A program made the translations under genes and the position numbers. Of a stretch of 64,000 nt of DNA, positions 25,187 to 33,519 are shown one piece after another (the stretch's first letter is position 1; the number at the start of each line of letters is the position of its first letter). The DNA lies in the NCBI GenBank assembly GCA_030452985.1, contig JAKDLG010000008.1, positions 1 to 64,000 of the forward strand, in the 5' to 3' direction. The notes under the pieces are model-generated. The model was not told the origin of the DNA. It saw nothing but the letters and a program-made list of their open reading frames with translations, and did not search any database. Source of the DNA: Humibacillus sp. GTDB taxonomy: Bacteria > Actinomycetota > Actinomycetes > Actinomycetales > Dermatophilaceae.

Positions 25187-26269
25187 ATGCCCCACACCCG
25201 TCCGGTGCTGCTGGCGCAGGCCAACCCGGCGCACCGGCAGCACCTCGAAGACCTTGCCGGTCAGGCCGCCGGCGCGATCGGCGACCGCGAGAAGTGCTTC
25301 GTCCTGCCTGTCGACCACTCTGACCTCTTCCCGCTCCCGGGCCAGGGCGCGACCCGCACCTTGTGGGAGTCACTGGCCACGCTCGGGTCGATCGACCTCT
25401 CGCTGGCCCGGATGCTCGAGCCGCACCTCGACGCGACGGCCATCCTCGCTGAGGCGCAGGCAGCGCAGCGGCCCACGTCGGATGCCGTTGACCTTGCCGA
25501 TATGGGTCAGGGCACCTGGGGCGTCTTCGCCGCCGAGGGTGCGGGCATGCGGCTCGTCGCCGGGCGGCAGGGTGACCGGGTCGTGTTGTCGGGTCGGAAG
25601 CCGTGGTGCTCCCTCGCCGGCTCGCTCAGTCATGCGCTCGTCACCGCATGGGTCGACGAGGATCGCCGGGGTCTCTACGCGGTCGACCTCGGCCATGCCG
25701 GCGTCGAGGTCGACGACGCGGCCGGTTGGGTCGCGCGCGGGCTGCGTGAGGTACCCAGCGTGCCGGTCTCATTCACCGATGTTCCGGCAGTGCCGGTGGG
25801 TGACCCCGGGTGGTACCTGGAGCGCCCCGGCTTCGCCTGGGGCGGCATCGGCGTGGCCGCGATCTGGTTCGGTGCAACGGTCGCCATTGCCCGACGGGTG
25901 TTCGACCAGGCCCGCCGCCGTCAGCTCGACCAGATCGGCCAGAGCCACCTGGGTGCGATCGACGCCAGTCTTACCGGTGCTCGCCTGCTGCTCGCCGACG
26001 CGGCCGACCTCGCCGACCGCGGGGTGGCCGACCCCGCCGCAGCCGCAGTCGCCGCCCTGCGCTGTCGTCGCGTGGTGGCTGAAACAGCGGAGACCGTGCT
26101 GTGGCGCAGCGACCACGCCCTCGGGCCGGCGCCGCTCGCCCTCGAGGAGGAACACGCCGCGCGAGTCGCCGACCTGCGCCTGTACGTGCGGCAGGACCAC
26201 GCCGAACGAGACCAGGCCGCTCTCGGTCGCGCGCTCGTCACCGGCCCCCACGACGCCAGCCCGTGGTGA
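25187..26269 (+). CDS. Acyl-CoA dehydrogenase-like protein
   Basis: 360 residues. It follows the acyl-CoA dehydrogenase order: helical N-domain (SLARMLEPHLDATAIL), a mid beta-domain (GTWGVFAAEGAGMRL...VVLSGRKPWCSLAGSLSHALVTAWV), then a C-terminal helical domain (GGIGVAAIWFGATVAIARRV). I cannot identify the usual catalytic base confidently, and the protein is shorter than typical (about 380). In this context it may oxidise a CoA- or carrier-bound intermediate, or may be non-catalytic. Its TGA overlaps the GTG of the PIG-L/methyltransferase gene (GTGA). First gene of a four-gene operon. Confidence 0.78.
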   Translation: MPHTRPVLLAQANPAHRQHLEDLAGQAAGAIGDREKCFVLPVDHSDLFPLPGQGATRTLWESLATLGSIDLSLARMLEPHLDATAILAEAQAAQRPTSDAVDLADMGQGTWGVFAAEGAGMRLVAGRQGDRVVLSGRKPWCSLAGSLSHALVTAWVDEDRRGLYAVDLGHAGVEVDDAAGWVARGLREVPSVPVSFTDVPAVPVGDPGWYLERPGFAWGGIGVAAIWFGATVAIARRVFDQARRRQLDQIGQSHLGAIDASLTGARLLLADAADLADRGVADPAAAAVAALRCRRVVAETAETVLWRSDHALGPAPLALEEEHAARVADLRLYVRQDHAERDQAALGRALVTGPHDASPW

Positions 26270-27642
26270 ACAAGGGCCCGGCCTTCCTGCACTCCGAGAC
26301 GGGTACCGCCGAGCAGGAGTGGGTCGATGACACCCGGTGGGAGGCTGTTCCTGCTCTGACTCTGCTCGACGGTGGCCGGATCGAGCGGGTGGTGGTCGTG
26401 GCGGCCCACCCTGACGACGAGACGCTCGGCGCCGGTGGCCTGATCGCGGCCGCGACGGCCGCGGGTCTACGAATGGACGTGGTGGTGTTCACCGACGGAG
26501 AGGCGTCGCACCCGCACTCACCGTCGACGACGGCTGAGCAGCTCGCCGTGCTGCGACGGCGCGAGACGCGAGCGGCCGTGCATCGGCTGAGCCCGTCGTC
26601 GTCGGTCATCTTCACCGACCTCGGTGACGGTCGCCTCGGCGAGTCCCTCACCGAAGCCGTCTCCACCCTCGTTGACGTCATCGGTGAGGACGGCTGGAAG
26701 ACCCTGCTCGTCTCACCCTGGCGAGGCGACCGGCACCCTGACCACGCGGCGGCCGGGCAGGCCGCCGCCATCGCCGCCGAGCGCACCGACGCCCGCCGGC
26801 TGGAGTACCCGATCTGGCTGTGGCACTGGGCGACTCCCGACGAGGCCCCCTGGGCCGCTATGCGCGGCCTCTCGCTCGACGACGTTGCACGTTCGGCCAA
26901 GGAGTCAGCCCTGGCCCAGCACACCAGCCAGGTGAAGGCACTCTCGGAGGCGGCCGGCGACGAGGTGCTGCTCACCGCCGACATGCTGGCCCACTTCCAC
27001 CGCGACCGCGAGGTCTTCGTGCAGCCGGGGCTCGAGCCTGACGCTGAGGACCTCGACTCGGCCTTCGACGACCTCCACCGCGACCACGACGATCCCTGGT
27101 CGGTGGTGACCTCGTGGTTCGAGCGACGCAAGCGGCAGGTGACCCTGGCCGCCCTCCCCGATGAGCACTACGACAGGGTGCTCGAAGTCGGGTGTTCTGT
27201 CGGCCTGCTCGCCCACGACCTCTCCGCGCGTTGTGACGACCTCGTGGCCCTCGACCGCAGTGACGTCGCGGTCGAGCGGGCCCGGCACCGGTTGCGCGAC
27301 GTGCCACACACGCAGGTCGAAACCGCTGTCGTGCCACACGACTGGCCGGCGGGGACGTTCGATCTCGTGGTGATCTCCGAGGTCGGCTACTTCCTCAGCC
27401 CGCTCGAGCTCGAGGGCCTGCAGGACCGGGTCCGAGACAGCCTCTCCCCCCACGGCCACGTCGTTCTCTGTCACTGGCGGCATCCCATCGTCGGCTGGCC
27501 GCTCGACGGCGATCGGGTGCACGACCTCTGGAGGGCGGCTTCCGAGCAGGACCCCCTGGTCGTTCACCGCGAGCGCGACTTCCTCCTGGAGGTGCATGCC
27601 CACCCCGGGGCCTACCGACCGACCGAGAGCGAGGGCGGGTGA
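26266..27642 (+). CDS. Bifunctional PIG-L deacetylase / SAM-dependent methyltransferase
   Basis: 458 residues. Residues of about 40-235 form a PIG-L/LmbE zinc deacetylase: AHPDDE (His48, Asp50, Asp51) and HPDH (His157, His160) provide the metal and catalytic residues. Residues of about 275-450 form a class I methyltransferase with the SAM motif LEVGCSVG (about 306-313) and a NodS-like pattern (FDLVVISEVGYFL). PIG-L enzymes remove N-acetyl from sugars, as in mycothiol and GPI synthesis; NodS-like domains N-methylate the exposed amine. The fusion predicts deacetylation followed by methylation of an amino sugar. Both junctions are 4-bp overlaps. Confidence 0.87.
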   Translation: MNKGPAFLHSETGTAEQEWVDDTRWEAVPALTLLDGGRIERVVVVAAHPDDETLGAGGLIAAATAAGLRMDVVVFTDGEASHPHSPSTTAEQLAVLRRRETRAAVHRLSPSSSVIFTDLGDGRLGESLTEAVSTLVDVIGEDGWKTLLVSPWRGDRHPDHAAAGQAAAIAAERTDARRLEYPIWLWHWATPDEAPWAAMRGLSLDDVARSAKESALAQHTSQVKALSEAAGDEVLLTADMLAHFHRDREVFVQPGLEPDAEDLDSAFDDLHRDHDDPWSVVTSWFERRKRQVTLAALPDEHYDRVLEVGCSVGLLAHDLSARCDDLVALDRSDVAVERARHRLRDVPHTQVETAVVPHDWPAGTFDLVVISEVGYFLSPLELEGLQDRVRDSLSPHGHVVLCHWRHPIVGWPLDGDRVHDLWRAASEQDPLVVHRERDFLLEVHAHPGAYRPTESEGG

Positions 27643-28391
27643 CTCCGTCGGCGACGAAGATCGACGTGGTGCACGTCGTGGTGCCGGCCCGCAACGAGGA
27701 GGCGCTCCTGCCGAGATGCCTCGACTCCATCGAGGTGGCCGGGTCGCTCCTGCAGGCCGAGCAACCCGATATCGAGATCTCGGTCTGCGTCGTGCTCGAC
27801 GGCTGCACCGATCGGTCGGAGGAACTCGTACGCCAGCGCCCGAGTATCAGGGGCCTGACGATCGACTCCTGTTCGGCCGGTGCGGCTCGTCGGCACGGCC
27901 TCGACGACGTGGCCAGGCGCACCCCTCGCCGGTCTCGCCACACGACGTGGGTGGCGAACACCGACGCCGACACGCTGGTGCCCCCGCACTGGCTCACTGC
28001 TCAGGTCGCTCTGGCGGCGGCCGGCATCCAGCTCGTGGTCGGCACGGTCGTTCCGGATGCCGACGACCTGGCCGCGGCAGTGCTCGCTGAGTGGTGGGCT
28101 CGACACGACCTCGGCGAGTCCCACCCGCACGTGCACGGTGCCAACCTCGGCTTCACCCTCGGCGCCTACCTCACGGTGGGCGGCTACCGGTCGGTGCGCG
28201 AGCACGAAGACGTCACCCTGGTGCGGGCCCTGCGCGACGCGGGCGTTCCCTGGCGTGCCACCGACACGACTCGCGTGCTCACCTCTGGTCGTCGGAGCGA
28301 CCGGACCCCAGGCGGTTTCGGGCGCTACCTGCATCACCTCGCCCGCGCGACCACGGTGGGTGGCATCGCAGCCACCGGCGCACCCTCATGA
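27639..28391 (+). CDS. Glycosyltransferase family 2 protein
   Basis: 250 residues from a GTG overlapping the previous stop. GT-A fold: HVVVPARNEEALLPRCLDSI, VVLDGCTDRS, a metal-binding NTDADT (Asp109-x-Asp111) and a later GYRSVREHEDVTLVRAL motif with the catalytic-base region. Soluble, no membrane helix. Its TGA overlaps the next ATG. It probably transfers a sugar that the PIG-L/methyltransferase then modifies, or the reverse order. Confidence 0.87.
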   Translation: MTPSATKIDVVHVVVPARNEEALLPRCLDSIEVAGSLLQAEQPDIEISVCVVLDGCTDRSEELVRQRPSIRGLTIDSCSAGAARRHGLDDVARRTPRRSRHTTWVANTDADTLVPPHWLTAQVALAAAGIQLVVGTVVPDADDLAAAVLAEWWARHDLGESHPHVHGANLGFTLGAYLTVGGYRSVREHEDVTLVRALRDAGVPWRATDTTRVLTSGRRSDRTPGGFGRYLHHLARATTVGGIAATGAPS

Positions 28392-29590
28392 CGCTGAAGG
28401 AGCCCCGACCCCAGAGTCGGATCCACGTCGCCACGGCCGACGACCGTCCCCGGCCCCGTCGGTTGCGGATCGCCCTGGTCGGCCCGTACCGCTACCCCGT
28501 GCGGGAGCCGTTCGCCGGTGGGCTCGAGTGCCACGTACACGAACTGGCGGCCGGCCTGGCCGAGCGTGGGCACGACGTCAGCCTCTTCGCCAGGGTCGGC
28601 AGCACCGGTGTCGCCCCGGGCGACGAGCTCGAGTCGGGGTGGACCCCGAGCCTGGCCGCCACCCAGGACGTGTCGATGCCGCACTTCGAGGCGATGCTCG
28701 AACATCACGCCTACCAGCGGCTCATGCTGCGTCTCGTTCACGGTGAGGCAGCCAGGCGGTTCGACGTGGTGCACCTGCATGCGGTTCACCACCTGCCCGT
28801 TGCGCTGGCACCGTCGGTACCGGTGCCGGTGCTCGCCACCCTGCACATTCCGCCGACGGTCTGGATGGAGTCGGCCCTGGCTGCGACCGGTGGCATCGGT
28901 GCGAGCTTCACCGCCGTCAGCCACCACGTGTCACGCGCGTGGACCGTGTTGCCCGACCGTCCGGCCGTCGTGCTCAACGGCGTCGACACCGGCCTGTGGC
29001 GCCGGGGGCCGGGCGGCCCGGACCTGGTCTGGTCAGGGCGGCTGGTGCCCGAGAAGGCGCCGCACCTGGCCATCCTCGCGGCGCGAGCGGCCTCGCGCCG
29101 GCTCGTGATTGCCGGTCCCCTCTCCGACGGTGACTACGTACGGAGGCAAATTGTGCCGCAGCTCGGTGACGACATCACCTACGCCGGTCACCTCGGTCAG
29201 CGCGAGCTGGCGCGTCTCGTCGGCCGTGCCGCTGCCGTGCTCGCGACACCCGAGTGGGACGAGCCGTTCGGCCTCACCGTGGCCGAGTCCCTCTCGTGCG
29301 GAACGCCGGTCATCGCGTTCGACCGTGGCGGCATCCGGGAGGTCATCGGTGGGTCCGGGTCGGGCATCCTCGTGCCGCCCGGTGACGTCGCAGCGATGGC
29401 GCAGGCGGTGCCGACCGCTGAGCGCATCGACCGCAGGATCGTGCGGCGCGAGGCGGTCGCCCGCCTGTCAGTCGACCGGATGATCGACGAGTACGTCGGC
29501 CACTACCGCCGGCTCGTCAACCTGGAGCACGACCCAGCGGTGCGTGACCGGGTCGCGCTTCGCGAGGCCGAGCCGCTCGAAGGCGCCTAG
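28388..29590 (+). CDS. Glycosyltransferase family 4 protein
   Basis: 400 residues. RIALVGPYRYPVREPFAGGLECHVHELAAGLAERGHDVSLFA is the N-terminal GT4 acceptor-side signature; VLNGVDTGLW, WSGRLVPEKAPHLAILAA and EWDEPFGLTVAESLSCGTPVIAFDRGGIREVI give the complete GT-B donor site with the ExxxxxxE glutamates. Last gene of the operon starting at 25187. Its final 123 bp overlap, on the opposite strand, the 3' end of the convergent GT2 gene. Confidence 0.88.
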   Translation: MTLKEPRPQSRIHVATADDRPRPRRLRIALVGPYRYPVREPFAGGLECHVHELAAGLAERGHDVSLFARVGSTGVAPGDELESGWTPSLAATQDVSMPHFEAMLEHHAYQRLMLRLVHGEAARRFDVVHLHAVHHLPVALAPSVPVPVLATLHIPPTVWMESALAATGGIGASFTAVSHHVSRAWTVLPDRPAVVLNGVDTGLWRRGPGGPDLVWSGRLVPEKAPHLAILAARAASRRLVIAGPLSDGDYVRRQIVPQLGDDITYAGHLGQRELARLVGRAAAVLATPEWDEPFGLTVAESLSCGTPVIAFDRGGIREVIGGSGSGILVPPGDVAAMAQAVPTAERIDRRIVRREAVARLSVDRMIDEYVGHYRRLVNLEHDPAVRDRVALREAEPLEGA

Positions 29591-30423
29591 CCATCCCTCC
29601 ATCGGGAACCAGCCCCATCGTTCGCGAAAGTAGTTGGCGTTCCTGACGATCGAGACACGATGACGCACGGGCGGGCTCTCCACCTCGTGGTGCTGGTGGA
29701 ACGCATCTGCGCCGCCGACCCAGTACAGCTCGCCGCCCACGGCTGCCACCCGCATCGCGAAGTCGGTGTCCTCTCCCCCGTAACCGCGGTAACCGGTGGC
29801 GAACCCGCCGATGTCGTCCCAGTGCCGAGCCGCCACCGCGAACGACAACGACCAGAACAGCCGCAGGTCGTCGGCCCTGACCAACCGACCCGGCCCTGGC
29901 GACGGCCGGGCAGCGTGCGGCCGAGCCAGTGACGCGAGACCGGCTGCCGGGTACGCGACCTGGCCCGGCGATAGGGGCGGGAGGTAGGACACCGCCCCGC
30001 TCAACAGCACCGGCCTTCGGCGCCGGCCCCGCGTACGTCGCCAGGCCCACTCGTAGCGGCCCAGGGCGTCCACCGAGACGAGACAGTCGACATCGAGAAA
30101 GACGATCAGGTCACACCCCCGGCCGATGGCTTCGTCGGCCCCGACGTTGCGGGCGGCAGCGAGCGGCAGCTCTCCGTCGACGGGTGTCTCGAGCTCGCGG
30201 GTGACGACGTCGACGCCGTCCCGGGCCAACGGGCCGCCCTCCACCAGCGGCGCGACCTCGGGGTCGCCCATGGCGACCACCACATGCAGATCGGGTCGGC
30301 GCGCCGAGCGGGCAAGCGCGGCCAGGTGGGCCCGTAGGTGACGGTGGCCCCCGCGACGATCGTCACCACGGCGATCCTCCCGGTACGGCCTCGACCGGCG
30401 GTGACCGTGTCGATACCGCTCAC
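29468..30423 (-). pseudogene. Glycosyltransferase family 2, frameshifted near its N-terminus
   Basis: The reading starts at a GTG (VSGIDTV...IAVVTIVAG) that overlaps the stop of the upstream gene by 4 bp, then must change frame at the C-run 30348-30352 to continue as GHRHLRAHLAALARSARR. One extra G/C there restores one protein of about 318 residues. Downstream features are intact: IVFLDVDCLVS (metal site), the GYRGYGGEDTDF motif and FPMEGWLGAFERLGLA. The defect resembles the one in the sugar transporter at 8033: a single base missing in a short C/G run, which may be a mutation or a sequence error. The 3' end overlaps the convergent GT4 gene by 123 bp. Confidence 0.78.
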
Positions 30424-31412
30424 GACCGGGTCCCGACCCGCTCGAGCAGACCCACCGCGCGCTCGACCCCGTCGAGGTCAGACCACTCCCGCCAGCGGTC
30501 GCCACCGCGGCTCCGGGCCTGCGTCAGCAGGCCGGGCCAGGCGTCGTCAGCCGGCCAGGTCGAGAGGCCGACCGCGATTCCGCTGGTGTCGATGACCCCG
30601 GCGGTCTCCTGCTGCTCGTCGAACGGGCGCGTCTCGGCGACGACCACCGACGGGCGCCGGCTCGCCGCCACCTCGGCCACCGCGTTCTGGCCGGCATGCG
30701 TGACCACGACCTCGGCGCGGGTCAGCTCTGACCATATGGTCGCAGCATCCGCGCGCGGGTGGGGGCGTCGCCACGACCACTGCGGGCCAGAGGCGGCCGC
30801 CGCCCGTTCGAGGCTCGGCCCGGTGCCGACCCCACCGCGGCCCCAGAGCAACAACACCGAACCCGCCTGGGCCGCTACTGGTTCCGTGTCACGGGCCACA
30901 TCGTCCAGCCGCGAGAACCCACCCGTGTGGCATGTCTTGTCGATCCATCTCGCCGGCCAGCTCCGGCTGGCCAGCGCCGCCGGCCACAACGCGATGAGCG
31001 CCTCTGCGGCGTCGTAGGCGAGAGTGTGGGCCCGGTCGGTGCGGTCGCCACGCATGGCCACCACGACAACCGGCACGCCCAGCAGCCGTACGAGCAGGGT
31101 CACCTCCACCGACACGTCGACCACGACCAGCCTCGGTCGTGCCCGCTCCACCCAGCTCGAGATGGCGGTCATCCGGGCCGTGAAGCCGTCGTGACCGGTG
31201 GGCGCCCAGTGCAGCACCCCGCCGGCGGTCACATCGCCGGCGGTGGCCGGCTTCGGCTTCGCGTCGTGCGCCAGCTGGGCCCACTCCCCCGCCCAGTCGT
31301 CGGGGCGAGGCAGAGAGCTGAGCCCCGTCACCGGCTCACCGAGGCGCGCCGCCAGCAGGCGCGCTCGGGTCAGGTGGCCCGAGCCGTGGTGGTGCACGTA
31401 GTAGCCGATCAC
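30420..31412 (-). CDS. GT28/MurG-like glycosyltransferase
   Basis: 330 residues from GTG. N-terminal GYYVHHHGSGHLTRARLLAARL is a MurG/GT28-type glycine-rich acceptor loop; the C-terminal half has SVLLLWGRGGVGTG and VVVTHAGQNAVAEVAASRRPSVVVAETRPFDEQ, the donor-binding HAGxN..AE signature of GT1/GT28 enzymes. It overlaps the frameshifted GT2 by 4 bp and follows the zinc alcohol dehydrogenase by 26 bp, so these three form a minus-strand operon. Confidence 0.82.
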   Translation of the reverse strand: MIGYYVHHHGSGHLTRARLLAARLGEPVTGLSSLPRPDDWAGEWAQLAHDAKPKPATAGDVTAGGVLHWAPTGHDGFTARMTAISSWVERARPRLVVVDVSVEVTLLVRLLGVPVVVVAMRGDRTDRAHTLAYDAAEALIALWPAALASRSWPARWIDKTCHTGGFSRLDDVARDTEPVAAQAGSVLLLWGRGGVGTGPSLERAAAASGPQWSWRRPHPRADAATIWSELTRAEVVVTHAGQNAVAEVAASRRPSVVVAETRPFDEQQETAGVIDTSGIAVGLSTWPADDAWPGLLTQARSRGGDRWREWSDLDGVERAVGLLERVGTRS

Positions 31413-31438
31413 CGATCGGTCACCGCGCCTTCACCGCG

Positions 31439-32623
31439 TCAGGGGGTGAGGACGACCTTGAGACAGCCGTCCTCCTTCTGCTGGAACGTGGCGTACATCT
31501 CGGGAGCCTGCTCGAGGGGCACGTGATGGGTGGCCAGCGTCTCGAGTCCGAGCACGTCATCGGGCTGGGAGGCGATGGCGAGCAGCTCGTCGGTCCACTG
31601 GCGTACGTGGCACTGCCCCATTCGGATCTGCAGCCCCTTGTCGAACATCTCCATCATGGGCAGCGGGTCGGCCATGCCTCCGTACACCCCGCTGATCGAG
31701 ACGGTCCCTCCGCGGCGCACTGCAGAGATGGCGGTGGTGACGGCCGAGAGACGGTCGATCCCGACGCGCTCGATGGCCGCCCGCGCCAGGGGCCCGGGCA
31801 GGTGTGAGGCTGCGGTGATGGCCGTCTCGGCCGCCGGGTTGCCGTGCGCCTCCATCCCGACCGCTTCGAGAACCGAGTCGGGGCCGCGGCCCTCGGTCAG
31901 CTCACGCAGGGTCGCGGCCACGTCGTCGACCGCGCTGAGGTCAACGACATGGGCACCGCTCTGCTCGGCGAGCGCGAGCCGTTCAGGCACCAGGTCGACG
32001 GCAAAGACACGTTCGACACCCTGGTGCAGAGCCGCCCGCACGGCGAGCTGCCCCACCGGGCCGAGTCCGAGCACAGCCAGCGAACCGCCCTCTGGCACAG
32101 CGGCATACTGCAGCCCCTGCCAGGCGGTGGGCAGGATGTCGGAGAGGTAGAGAAAGCGGTCGTCGGGCATCTCGGCCGGCAGCTTGATCGGCCCGAAGTC
32201 GGCGTGCGGCACGCGAACCAGCTCGGCCTGACCGCCGGGTACCGAGCCGTAGAGGCTGGTGTAGCCGAAGAGGTCGGCCCCCTTGTTCTGCTCGACGTTC
32301 TGAGTCGTCTCGCACTGGGCGAAGAGCCCGCGATCGCACATCCAGCAGTGGCCGCAGGAGATGTTGAACGGCACCACGACCCGGTCTCCGACCGCGAGGT
32401 TCGTCACGGCCGACCCGACCTGCTCGATGATCCCCATGAACTCGTGCCCGAGCACGTCACCCCGGCTCAGGTACGGGGCCAGCACCCGGTAGAGATGCAG
32501 GTCAGAGCCACAGATCGCCGTGGAGGTGACGCGCACGACGGCGTCGGTCGGGTGTTCGATGCGAGGGTCGGGGACGTCGTCGATACGCACATCCTCGATG
32601 CCGTGCCAGGTGAGAGCTCTCAT
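31439..32623 (-). CDS. Zinc-dependent alcohol dehydrogenase (glutathione-independent formaldehyde dehydrogenase-like)
   Basis: 394 residues, medium-chain dehydrogenase. Catalytic zinc ligands lie in AICGSDLHLYR and GHEFMG; structural zinc cysteines in ISCGHCWMCDRGLFAQC; the NAD motif is VLGLGPVGQLAVRAAL. The length and the insertion before the C-terminal VGIDRLSAVTTAISAVRRGGT segment match the formaldehyde dehydrogenase/threonine dehydrogenase-like branch widespread in actinobacteria. It should oxidise an alcohol or aldehyde hydrate with NAD. First gene of the operon with two glycosyltransferases and divergent from a LuxR-type regulator. Confidence 0.88.
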   Translation of the reverse strand: MRALTWHGIEDVRIDDVPDPRIEHPTDAVVRVTSTAICGSDLHLYRVLAPYLSRGDVLGHEFMGIIEQVGSAVTNLAVGDRVVVPFNISCGHCWMCDRGLFAQCETTQNVEQNKGADLFGYTSLYGSVPGGQAELVRVPHADFGPIKLPAEMPDDRFLYLSDILPTAWQGLQYAAVPEGGSLAVLGLGPVGQLAVRAALHQGVERVFAVDLVPERLALAEQSGAHVVDLSAVDDVAATLRELTEGRGPDSVLEAVGMEAHGNPAAETAITAASHLPGPLARAAIERVGIDRLSAVTTAISAVRRGGTVSISGVYGGMADPLPMMEMFDKGLQIRMGQCHVRQWTDELLAIASQPDDVLGLETLATHHVPLEQAPEMYATFQQKEDGCLKVVLTP

Positions 32624-32759
32624 CAGACGACCCTATGTCGGCAGCAGGCGTGCTGCCTCCACCCGCAAGGGTGGCTCGGCCTTCGGTCGTGACCGTTGGG
32701 CTGGGCGCCCTTATGCCCACTGTGACCCGGATCCCGGTTGAACCATCAAGCCTGCGGGT

Positions 32760-32775
32760 ACTACCGAGCGGTAGT
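32760..32775. promoter_or_regulatory. Inverted repeat ACTACCG-AG-CGGTAGT
   Basis: Perfect 7-bp arms with a 2-bp spacer, in the 239-bp divergent region between the zinc dehydrogenase (minus) and the LuxR-type regulator (plus). Its compact symmetry suits a dimeric regulator. It does not match the CCCCTAGGGG box found at the other two paralogues. Confidence 0.45.
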
Positions 32776-32862
32776 CGTGAGCCTCAACGCCGGGGCCGGC
32801 TCGCGGTCACCACCGGCGAGCACCGTCTCGACGCCGCCCTCGCCCCGAAGGAGCACCGCCCC

Positions 32863-33519
32863 ATGACCACCAGACCCCCCGTCACCACGGCTCCGCTTCG
32901 CGTGGCGCTGGTCAACGACTACGAGCTGGTGCTGCGCGGTCTGGCCCAGATGTTCAGCCCCTACCGCGATCGCATCACCGTCGTCGAGCTCAATGCGCGG
33001 ATGCCGGTGTCGAGACCGGTCGACATCGCCCTCTACGACCCGCACGGTCGGGCGCAGAGCGAGCAGCACGCGGTCGACGAGCTGATGTCTCAACGCACGG
33101 TCGGCAAGGTCGTGGTCTACGGCTGGGGCTCCGGTTCCGAGCTGGACCACGGGGGTCGTCACCGGGCGGCCGGCGTGCTGTCCAAAGGTCTTGGGGCGCA
33201 GCAGCTCGTCGACGGTCTCGAACGGATCCACCGGGGCACCCCCCTGGAGCTCACGCCAACTCAGCGCGAACACCGCGGCTCATCCGAGTGGCCGGGCCGC
33301 CGTGAGGGCCTGACCCCGCGCGAGAGTGAGATCATCGCCCTGATCACGCAAGGCCTGTCGAACCAGGCGATCGCCGACCTGACCTACCTCAGCATCAACT
33401 CGGTGAAGTCCTACATCCGTACGGCGTACCGCCGGATGAACGTGACCAGTCGGAGCCAGGCCGTGCTCTGGGGCGTGCAGCACGGCCTCGAACCCGACCG
33501 GGCGAGGATCGCGTCATGA
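32863..33519 (+). CDS. LuxR-family orphan response regulator, copy 2
   Basis: 218 residues, GAAGGAG upstream. Same architecture as the paralogues at 24464 and 50285: degenerate receiver (about 12-125), then LuxR helix-turn-helix (LTPRESEIIALITQGLSNQAIADLTYLSINSVKSYIR). Here the first acidic pair is Asn-Asp (VNDYE), so magnesium binding and phosphorylation are doubtful. No kinase is adjacent. The stop overlaps the ATG of an SDR gene (ATGA). Confidence 0.85.
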   Translation: MTTRPPVTTAPLRVALVNDYELVLRGLAQMFSPYRDRITVVELNARMPVSRPVDIALYDPHGRAQSEQHAVDELMSQRTVGKVVVYGWGSGSELDHGGRHRAAGVLSKGLGAQQLVDGLERIHRGTPLELTPTQREHRGSSEWPGRREGLTPRESEIIALITQGLSNQAIADLTYLSINSVKSYIRTAYRRMNVTSRSQAVLWGVQHGLEPDRARIAS

